From contig NZ_FOLQ01000026.1 of NCBI RefSeq assembly GCF_900112365.1, positions 1-57,727 of the forward strand: a DNA stretch of 57,727 nt, in the 5' to 3' direction. Source of the DNA: Spirosoma endophyticum (lineage in GTDB: Bacteria; Bacteroidota; Bacteroidia; Cytophagales; Spirosomataceae). The position numbers and the translations under genes are program-made. A model generated the notes under the pieces. That model was not told the origin of the DNA and made no database searches. It was given only the letters and a program-made list of their open reading frames with translations. Numbering within the stretch: the first letter of the stretch is position 1; every line of letters starts with the position of its first letter. Shown piece after piece: positions 51,352-57,727 of this stretch.

Positions 51352-53010
51352 TTAAATCTTCCGTCCGGTATTAATAACGTTCACGCCGTTGAAGCGAGTG
51401 GTAGCACTGCCATGCGAGACGGCGCTAACCTGCGAGGGTTGACCTTTGCCGTCGAAGAACGAACCGAACGTTCGGTAATCGTCTTTGTCGCAAAGCTGAG
51501 CGCAGGAGTTCCAGAATTCCTGAGTGTTCGACTGGTAGGCTACGTCGTCGAGCATGCCCACGATTTCGCCGTTCTTGATTTCGTAGAACAATTGTCCACC
51601 AAACTGGAAGTTATACCGTTGCTGATCAATAGAGTAGGAGCCACGACCGATGATGTAAATGCCTTTGTCAACGCCTTTGATCATATCGGTAACAGAGCGT
51701 TTTTCTGTGCCGTGTTTCAGTGATACGTTCGGCATCCGCTGGAATTGAACCGAGTCCCAGTTGTCAGCATAGCAGCAGCCGTTCGACTCCTTTTCGCCCA
51801 GAATGGCCACCTGATCGCGGATAGCCTGGTAGTTGACCAGAATCCCGTCCTTAATCAGATCCCACTGCTTGGCCGGCACACCTTCGTCGTCGTAACCGAC
51901 TGTGCCAAGCGTGTAAGGTTGGGTTTTATCCGCCACGATGTTCACCAGCTTGCTGCCATAGTTGAAGCTCTTAGTCTTCCACTTGTCAAGCGTCGCAAAA
52001 CTGGTTCCGGCGTAGTTGGCTTCGTAGCCCAATACACGGTCGAGTTCGAGGGGGTGCCCCACCGATTCGTGGATAGTCAGGCCGAGGTGATTTGGGTCGA
52101 GTACCAGATCATACTTACCTGGTTGAACTGTTTTGGCCGTAAGTTTTTCCTTGGCCTGCTTGGCCGCCAATATGGCATCTTCGACCATGTCGTACGAATT
52201 ACGATAGCCGATCAGCCCATTCAGAGCCATAATTTTTTCGGATGCCAGTCCGTCAAGGTATTCATACCCCATGCCCATCGGCGAGCTGAGCGCGTCGCGG
52301 GTTTTGAATTTCCCTACTGCCCGATCAACGGCCGATACGGTGAAGGTAGGCCAGACACGGTGGATGTCCTGATCGGCATACGTGCCATCAGTTGAGGCAA
52401 AGTACTTCTGTTCGTTTACGAAGAACAGGTTCGAGGTAACGAATGTAGCTCCGTTTTTCATCGCTTCGCCATTCACTTTCATCAGCAGGTCAATCTTCTG
52501 CTGAACCGGAATCTCGAAGGCATTTTTCTTGATAGGTGTTTTCCAGACTACTTCTCCGACTCCCTTTTGTGGAGCCAGGACAACTGGCTCCGTTAGAAGT
52601 TTAGAGTTGGCTTTGGCAATGGCTACGGCGGTTTCGGCACATTTGGCAATGGCGTCGGGCGTTACGTCGCTGGTCGCCGAAAATCCCCAGCAACCGTTGG
52701 CCAACACTCGGATACCTACCCCATAGGATTCGGCGCTTACGATGTTCTGCACCTTGGTTTCACGAGTAAACATGAACTGTTGCAGATACCGGCCAATGCG
52801 AACGTCGGTGTAGGTGGCGCCTTTACTTTTGGCTGCATTCAGCGCAACGTCGGCCAGCCGTTTCTTGGCGGCTGTATCAATACCTACACCCCGGCCGGCT
52901 GCGTCAATGAGGTATTCGGGCGATACAGAGTTGCCTAATACTGGAATTCCAGCCGTCAACAGGCCACCAATGCCCAGACTCGACAACTGGATAAAATCTC
53001 TTCTTTGCAT
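51352..53010 (-). CDS. TldD family metalloprotease, copy 3, twin-arginine leader
   Basis: 552 residues, the most divergent TldD of the three. Leader MQRRDFIQLSSLGIGGLLTAG. HExxxH in IHESVGHPLELDR near residue 315. C-terminal FWNSCAQLCDKDDY and GKGQPSQVSAVSHGSA. It is probably the first gene of the leftward array and the ancestral pair, as its sequence differs most from copies 1 and 2. A -7 element lies 76 bp upstream. Confidence 0.95.
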   Translation of the reverse strand: MQRRDFIQLSSLGIGGLLTAGIPVLGNSVSPEYLIDAAGRGVGIDTAAKKRLADVALNAAKSKGATYTDVRIGRYLQQFMFTRETKVQNIVSAESYGVGIRVLANGCWGFSATSDVTPDAIAKCAETAVAIAKANSKLLTEPVVLAPQKGVGEVVWKTPIKKNAFEIPVQQKIDLLMKVNGEAMKNGATFVTSNLFFVNEQKYFASTDGTYADQDIHRVWPTFTVSAVDRAVGKFKTRDALSSPMGMGYEYLDGLASEKIMALNGLIGYRNSYDMVEDAILAAKQAKEKLTAKTVQPGKYDLVLDPNHLGLTIHESVGHPLELDRVLGYEANYAGTSFATLDKWKTKSFNYGSKLVNIVADKTQPYTLGTVGYDDEGVPAKQWDLIKDGILVNYQAIRDQVAILGEKESNGCCYADNWDSVQFQRMPNVSLKHGTEKRSVTDMIKGVDKGIYIIGRGSYSIDQQRYNFQFGGQLFYEIKNGEIVGMLDDVAYQSNTQEFWNSCAQLCDKDDYRTFGSFFDGKGQPSQVSAVSHGSATTRFNGVNVINTGRKI

Positions 53011-53392
53011 GTACTGATTAAGTAGTTAATGAAGTTACTGGTTGATGATCGGGTAATTGTATTGATTGGAAAATACGAAGATGGCCAAAAATAGTGGATA
53101 CACCAGCAAGGGTATTTTTTTTTGTGACGAATGGTAAATTGGTATTTAAGGATAAATACCCAATATTATTTTGGCTAGGTAGCCAGTCGCAGTTGACTCT
53201 GTAGGGCAATTAACCATGAAAATAGGCCGATATATCGCTACTGTACTAGGTAGTTTATACAGAACGTGCTGATTCTCATTCCTACCATTATGTATAAAGA
53301 AATAGTATTGGAGAGGATGATTCAAGACGACTTGGCATGAATCGTCTTGAGAGACTATCTCAGAACTCTGAATGCTGATGCTCCGAAAACAC
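53011..53392. other. Gap upstream of the tld array
   Basis: No gene seen. TATTTTTG on the minus strand (53086-53093) is an exact TAnnTTTG for the array but without a TTG at the right distance. TCAAGACGA and its complement form a 9-bp hairpin around 53322-53350. A run of nine T is at 53106-53115. Confidence 0.4.
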
Positions 53393-53429
53393 AACTGCCG
53401 TGATGGATTATTTCTCCATCACGGCAGTT
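53393..53429 (-). terminator. Terminator of the ATP-grasp gene
   Basis: Perfect 15-bp stem AACTGCCGTGATGGA (53393-53407) with 53415-53429, loop 7 nt; T-rich sequence follows on the minus strand. Stands 25 bp after the stop. Confidence 0.75.
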
Positions 53430-53453
53430 CAATATATAGAAAAACAGCCGTTC

Positions 53454-54542
53454 CTATTTCTTGGCTTTTTTGGGATTAGCTTCCTTCGTTTCCTCCTTTT
53501 TTGCAGGCGCAGTTTTTGGGGCTTTTTCAGCCTTATCCGCAACGGCCGCTTTGGTCGCAGGTATTTCTTTTTCTGGAGCCGGTGTCGTATTCGCCACAGA
53601 ACCTTGCACGAATGTCCCCCAGGTCAGGTTAACTTTTCCCGGCTGTGCTGTTTTAGCACGCTCAATGGCCATGTTAGCCGCGGCTTCAACAACCCAATCG
53701 AAATTCTCCTGACCAACCGAATGCACATCAGCGTCGGGGGCCGGGTTGCAGAAGTCAATGGCAATGGGGATACCATCGCGTACGGCAAACTCTACTGTAT
53801 TAAAATCGTAGCCGAGACCGTGGTTCAGTTTCAGTACGTAGTCTTTAATGGTATCCAGCAGTTTTTTACCTGCGTCGCCGGTCGCTTTTAGCTCAGATGC
53901 GTAGCGGAGATGATGCGGATTGCGGGGCTCGTAGGGCATAATGAGCACATCTTTGCCGCCAATGCAGTAGCAACGAACGTAATCCGTGAAATCAATAGCT
54001 TCCTGATAAAGCATCACCAGTTGGCCCGTCTCATCATACGCATTGAACATTTGTTCCGGATTGTCCACTTTATAAACACTTTTCCAGCCACCTCCCGCAT
54101 GGGGTTTCATAAACGCGGGGAAGCCGATGTGCGCAAAAATGCCTTCCCAGTTCATGTGGTTCAGGTTGCGGAACGAATTGTGCGTCGTGTCGTCGGGTCG
54201 TTCTTTAGAGGGAAGCAGAATAGTTTTCGGCACCGGAACGCCCAGTTGAACGGCCAGGGCATTGTTAAAAAACTTTTCGTCGGCACTCCACCAGAAGGGG
54301 TTGTTGATAACGGCTGTGCCGGTCAAGGCCGCATTTTTTAGAAATGCCTTATAAAAAGGTACATCCTGCGAAATACGGTCAATAATGACCGCGTAGTCGG
54401 TTGGTACACTTTGTTCGACCTGATCGATACTTACAAACTCAGCCTTAAACTTACTTTGTTTCTCATTGACCCGGTCTACAAATGCCTGAGGAAATGTATT
54501 TTCCTGCCCGAATAGAATGCCTATTTTTGTTTGTTTGCTCAT
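53454..54542 (-). CDS. ATP-grasp domain ligase with Lys/Ala-rich C-terminal tail
   Basis: 362 residues. ATP-grasp features: FPAFMKPHAGGGWKSVYKV (about residue 145, nucleotide-binding lysine and Gly loop), LVMLYQEAIDFTDYVRCYCIGG, YDFNTVEFAVRDGIPIAIDFCNPAPDAD (Mg-binding Glu/Asn end). It likely makes a carboxylate-amine bond; substrate unknown. The last about 50 residues are low complexity Lys/Ala/Pro/Glu (EKAPKTAPAKKEETKEANPKKAKK), probably unstructured. Single gene; a second, different ATP-grasp-like gene lies at 25388 in a cassette with GCS2 and GATase. Confidence 0.85.
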   Translation of the reverse strand: MSKQTKIGILFGQENTFPQAFVDRVNEKQSKFKAEFVSIDQVEQSVPTDYAVIIDRISQDVPFYKAFLKNAALTGTAVINNPFWWSADEKFFNNALAVQLGVPVPKTILLPSKERPDDTTHNSFRNLNHMNWEGIFAHIGFPAFMKPHAGGGWKSVYKVDNPEQMFNAYDETGQLVMLYQEAIDFTDYVRCYCIGGKDVLIMPYEPRNPHHLRYASELKATGDAGKKLLDTIKDYVLKLNHGLGYDFNTVEFAVRDGIPIAIDFCNPAPDADVHSVGQENFDWVVEAAANMAIERAKTAQPGKVNLTWGTFVQGSVANTTPAPEKEIPATKAAVADKAEKAPKTAPAKKEETKEANPKKAKK

Positions 54543-54640
54543 AATGAGGGAGTTAAGTGTCGAGTAAAATAGCCTATGACAACAGGCTGCTAGTCTCCTG
54601 GTAAATTTATAGGAGCAAGTTGCAGTCCATTTTTAACTAA

Positions 54641-54672
54641 AACAAAAAAAGCCCGGCTTTAGTCGGGCTTTT
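54641..54672 (-). terminator. Intrinsic terminator
   Basis: On the minus strand AAAAGCCCG, 8-nt loop, CGGGCTTTT followed by three more T. It stands 22 bp after the stop of the 39-residue ORF and would end the transcript that comes from the beta-barrel gene. Confidence 0.8.
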
Positions 54673-54694
54673 GTCGTGGGCAGGAACGATTATA

Positions 54695-54814
54695 CTACCG
54701 TCCGGTCAAGAAGGCGGATATGCGCCGTACAGGACGTGATACTGTTGATCCCGTTCCCAGCAATCGTGAACGCTCAATACGTAGCACGGTTCGGATGTGT
54801 TGTGTGGATTTCAT
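54695..54814 (-). CDS. Possible 39-residue Arg-rich small protein
   Basis: ATG 54814 to stop 54695-54697. Basic, Ser/Thr/Arg-rich (MKSTQHIRTVLRIERSRLLG at the start, RISAFLTGR at the end), no signal. It lies between the beta-barrel gene and a strong terminator that follows closely, which gives it some support; no clear ribosome-binding site. No family recognised. Confidence 0.35.
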   Translation of the reverse strand: MKSTQHIRTVLRIERSRLLGTGSTVSRPVRRISAFLTGR

Positions 54815-54854
54815 CGTATTTGTTGTGTAGATAGTCAATGGAATGAGTGATGGA

Positions 54855-55613
54855 TTAAAACTTTGCCGTTAAGCCCAGTTTCAGGGCTGATACGCCATAG
54901 CCTAACTCGGCAAAAGCGCCGACTTTAGGGCTAAATAGGACGCGTGCACCGGCATGGATACCAATAAATAAGCCACTATTATAGGAACTTGAGTAACCGT
55001 CGTAATAACTATAGCCGTACGAGTCACTATAACCTGCATGACGGAATCCCAACGTAGCCCCTACATATGGATCAAAACTACTGTTCTGTACATTTAAGGC
55101 TTCACCTAAGTGATAGGAGGCTCGTGCCCCCGCGTAAACGAATGTATAACCACTTGAATAATAACCATTGTTGTAGCGGAAATAATCGATTGAGCCACCT
55201 ACTGAAAAGTTATTTTTACCCGCTACTTCTACGGATATTCCTATGGGTACACCGCCACCGTAGTAGGTTGCCAGGCCAATACCGGCATTCAGATACACAT
55301 CGTGTTTCCCTGTAGTCCGGTGGCGTGTCATTGGAATTGGTCTCGTAACGGGCTGTGCTTGAGGCTGTGACTGATGAGCAGCCGTCGGGGCTGAGTTTGC
55401 TACAGGAGCTGGTTCTTGTGTCTGAGTTTTTAGGGTGGCTGTAGCAGCAGCGACTGGTTTTCTGACTGGTGTTGTTGCGACTTTGCCCGTTGATGCGTGG
55501 GGCCGGGGAGCTGCCTTTACGGCTGTTTTTCGAACAGGTTGTTGTGCCAGCGTTGTGCTGATCGTTAGGGCAAAGGTGAGGGCAAAAGCGCCTAATTTGG
55601 TAATGGTTTGCAT
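54855..55613 (-). CDS. Outer-membrane beta-barrel protein with Pro/Ala-rich linker
   Basis: 252 residues from the Met at 55613 (three extra residues if 55622). Signal peptide MQTITKLGAFALTFALTISTTLAQ; then a linker of about 80 residues rich in Pro, Ala, Thr, Lys and Gln; then a small beta-barrel starting YLNAGIGLATYYGGGVPIGI with a Tyr/Ser-rich loop (YSDSYGYSYYDGYSSSYNSG) and ending ELGYGVSALKLGLTAKF, a typical barrel end with final aromatic residue. Function unknown. A TAGGTTTG -7 element (55660-55667, minus) lies upstream without an exact TTG. Confidence 0.8.
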   Translation of the reverse strand: MQTITKLGAFALTFALTISTTLAQQPVRKTAVKAAPRPHASTGKVATTPVRKPVAAATATLKTQTQEPAPVANSAPTAAHQSQPQAQPVTRPIPMTRHRTTGKHDVYLNAGIGLATYYGGGVPIGISVEVAGKNNFSVGGSIDYFRYNNGYYSSGYTFVYAGARASYHLGEALNVQNSSFDPYVGATLGFRHAGYSDSYGYSYYDGYSSSYNSGLFIGIHAGARVLFSPKVGAFAELGYGVSALKLGLTAKF

Positions 55614-55659
55614 AGATGACATTGTAGTTGTTGTTTATGGTTGTTTCTGAGGAACGGGA

Positions 55660-55667
55660 CAAACCTA
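55660..55667 (-). promoter_or_regulatory. -7 element upstream of the beta-barrel gene
   Basis: TAGGTTTG read on the minus strand, exact TAnnTTTG. The expected -33 site has AAC on the plus strand instead of CAA, so only a partial promoter. Confidence 0.4.
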
Positions 55668-55821
55668 CGGATGGAAGGGTAGGGTAGAACAGACTGTCCT
55701 ACATGAATTGCATAAAGCACTACCTGAATTGTGAAGGTAGTCGGGTGAAGCGACTTCATTGAACATATAATGGAAGCTGACAAGAAGCATATGAGTGACG
55801 TAGCGCCGTTACGGTCGCCAC

Positions 55822-56822
55822 TCAACCAAACCTTGGTGGTACCACGGTATGTATGCAACTAATCTGATAAAAGTGTACGACGATCTTAATTCCGGCCACA
55901 AACAGGACGTTGTACTGTAGTGGTACGGACGGAATCGGTACGCAAACTACTGTGAGTTTTGATTCGGCTAAATTGACACTCAATCCAGCAATGAGCGCTA
56001 CCGCATGGGGTAGTAGGAACTTTTCCTGATCCAACGGTTGCCTACTCAATGTTAGACAACACAAGTATTTCTTTAAGTCCGGTTAGGGTTCTATTCGGTT
56101 ATGATTCTATTACAGTGGAATTCCTAACTGTGATTATATACATTATATATATGCGCTATTAACCAACCTATATGGTACGTCTATTTCACCCTGATCGCCG
56201 ATGTGTTTATCTAATACCGCCCACTTCCACAAAAGGGGTATGCGAACCAAAGATTCACTGGTGGGTGTAAGCTTCACGCCTGGCTCGGTCTTTGTTGAAG
56301 TAAGTTGGGTGAATTACATCTAGACACAAACGATAAGCTTTACAACTGAAGTGATTGTAGGGAGAAGTATAAGTCGTTTGGACTAACGAGAATGTTAACA
56401 CCGGACAATACAGGAAGGAACGTTACCCCCATCATCGTGGGCAGCAGTGGAGTCGAAGTTCGGATCGATAACAACTCGTATGCTAACAGTATAAATTATT
56501 TTAATAAACAAGCTCAAGCTATTGCGAGTTTAGTAAGATAAAATCCACAAATGGATCGAGTTCGTTTATTATTTCCTCAACTTAAAGCAAGTTTGTCTGT
56601 AGCCATCTCACTGTGTATCAAGGGATGTTATGAGCATAACAATATAATAGGCTTTGGGGAGAAATAAAAGTGAAATTCGGATTGACAGGAATTCGAATGC
56701 AGAAAAAATTAGATTATTATAAAAAATAATGCTTATCATTGCAGTCGTGGATTAAGTAAGATGAAATCCTCGACCGCTTTAGCATTTATCGTTGCATCCA
56801 TAAACTTTACTATCTTCCATTT
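55822..56822 (+). pseudogene. Apparently decayed coding sequence with repeated fragments
   Basis: No intact gene in this about 1-kb gap. On the plus strand several short frames read like pieces of surface-protein repeats: TVSFDSAKLTLNPAMSATAW near 55965, and GVEVRIDNNSYANSIN near 56450 in a 49-codon frame (56392-56541). The sequence at about 56669-56773 repeats 56453-56548 imperfectly and encodes EIRIDRNSNAEKI in one frame, similar to EVRIDNNSYANSI. This suggests remains of a tandem-repeat protein. Minus-strand frames at 55592-55858 and 55822-56064 are shadows. Weakly supported. Confidence 0.3.
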
Positions 56823-57727
56823 ATGAACATGAAAAAATTTACTTTTCTCTGGGCCCTAATCTTAATGGCTGCCTTGAGGAGCTATGGACAGCCTGATCCG
56901 GCGGTCACTGCAGCTAGTGTGTTGCCCAATCCAGCCGCAGGTGTTGGCGGTCCCATAACTATCAGTTTCTCCATTGGTAATAATGGCTCAGTGCCCATCA
57001 CCGGCGCTGATGACATTAACCAGATGGGTTTTTCCATCTCGCTGGGGAAAGCGGGTGCTGTACCTAATAACGTAAGTGCCTTGTCGGGTAGTATCCTGAC
57101 CTATTTCAATGTCTCATATGTAGCGTCAGGTAATGGCTACTATGCCTTTGTCGGTCAGCAGAAAACGGGGGTTGCTATCCCCGCTAACACCTTGCTGAGC
57201 GCGGTAATCTCAGCAACCGTGGCGGTAGCAACGGATTATTCAGGTCCTAATTCAGCGGTGGCTGATATTGGAGCTTCCTGCAACATTGCGCCTAGTCCAA
57301 CTTCGTTAGGAGTTCAAGTACCAGGAAACGATTTTCTGTCTAGCTACACCCGCACGGCGGCTCCTATGCCAGTCTCGTTGGTGTATTTCAAGGCGGATGC
57401 CCAAGCCAACAAGACAGTGGATGTGAGCTGGCAGACCTCCATGGAGAGCGGTAACAAAGGGTATGTAGTCGAACGAAGCAAGGATCTGAAGAGTTTCGAG
57501 CCTATTGGGGAGGTAAATGATGTGGCGGTGAACAGCACCAGTCTGAACACCTACAAGTTCACGGATGCCAATCCCTATCGGGGTACCAGCTATTACCGCT
57601 TGAAGCAGTTGGATTTATCGGGTACTAGCCGGACCTACTCAGCCGTACCGGTTACGCTTGATGGGGTGTATGGCGTGTACCCCAACCCAATAGCTTCGAA
57701 TAACTTCACGGTCTCCCTGGATGAGCC
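56823..57727 (+). CDS. Secreted T9SS type A sorting-domain protein (3' end outside window)
   Basis: About 301 codons read to the window edge. Signal peptide after ATG 56823 (or Met 56829): KKFTFLWALILMAALRSYGQ. The N-terminal part looks like a CARDB/DUF11-type beta domain (DPAVTAASVLPNPAAGVGGPI, ITISFSIGNNGS). Then a Bacteroidota linker domain with VYFKADAQANKTVDVSWQTSMESGNKGYVVERS and YYRLKQLDLSG, then the start of the sorting domain YGVYPNPIASNNFTVSLDE at the very end. Exported via type IX secretion; the pathway component PorD is at 13908. Cargo function unknown. Confidence 0.88.
   Translation, partial: MNMKKFTFLWALILMAALRSYGQPDPAVTAASVLPNPAAGVGGPITISFSIGNNGSVPITGADDINQMGFSISLGKAGAVPNNVSALSGSILTYFNVSYVASGNGYYAFVGQQKTGVAIPANTLLSAVISATVAVATDYSGPNSAVADIGASCNIAPSPTSLGVQVPGNDFLSSYTRTAAPMPVSLVYFKADAQANKTVDVSWQTSMESGNKGYVVERSKDLKSFEPIGEVNDVAVNSTSLNTYKFTDANPYRGTSYYRLKQLDLSGTSRTYSAVPVTLDGVYGVYPNPIASNNFTVSLDE

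Noticed and set aside
55822..56064. 80-residue minus frame
   Set aside because: It looks hydrophobic but has no start context or neighbour; the plus strand of the same DNA reads more like protein remnants.

Overview
The window reads as a chromosomal segment of a Bacteroidota bacterium, most likely Cytophagales of the Spirosoma type. This is inferred from gene content, not from a marker gene. The signs are a bamD-rpoZ-coaBC-porD(DUF4835)-recN run, a Rho with a large low-complexity insertion, type IX secretion sorting-domain proteins, OstA-like and LptC export proteins, MoxR/DUF58/BatA genes, and promoters of the TTG-N20-TAnnTTTG form. I found no rRNA, tRNA or CRISPR.

Layout. 1-3.5 kb: the tail of an IS110 transposase directly in front of a complete CzcA/CusA-type RND metal pump. 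3.5-7.7 kb: a YxWVPGYW protein, a sterol-desaturase-like hydroxylase, and rho with a long structured leader and a good promoter. 7.8-10.5 kb: coaX, an outer-membrane protein and lptC. 10.6-12.1 kb: cytochrome c, SCO and a lipoprotein. 12.1-17.5 kb: recN, porD, coaBC, rpoZ and bamD, transcribed leftward. 17.6-21.9 kb: a sorting-domain protein, an OstA-like protein, tilS and a small secreted protein. 22-25.1 kb: DinB, SDR and a polytopic glycosyltransferase-like protein. 25.4-28.7 kb: a three-gene amidoligase cassette (GCS2/YbdK, class I glutamine amidotransferase, ATP-grasp-like protein). 29-32 kb: small proteins and an ECF sigma operon. 32-34 kb: two glycerophosphodiester phosphodiesterases. 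34-42 kb: DUF4159-MoxR-DUF58-BatA-like operon. 42-43 kb: two GNAT acetyltransferases. 43.5-53 kb: three consecutive TldD/TldE pairs. 53-57.7 kb: an ATP-grasp ligase, a small ORF, a beta-barrel protein, about 1 kb of apparently decayed sequence, and the start of a T9SS-secreted protein running off the end.

The most unusual region is 43.5-53 kb: a six-gene array of three tldD-tldE pairs in which every TldD has a twin-arginine leader and no TldE has any leader. All five spacers carry a long palindrome (18-30 bp stems, up to 28 bp perfect), and the stem sequence differs from spacer to spacer. Similar palindromes occur in many other gaps of the window, and one supplies the signal-peptide codons of lptC. 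The GCS2-amidotransferase-ATP-grasp cassette and the ECF operon, with two similar small membrane proteins plus a His-rich one, are the next best candidates for an undescribed system.
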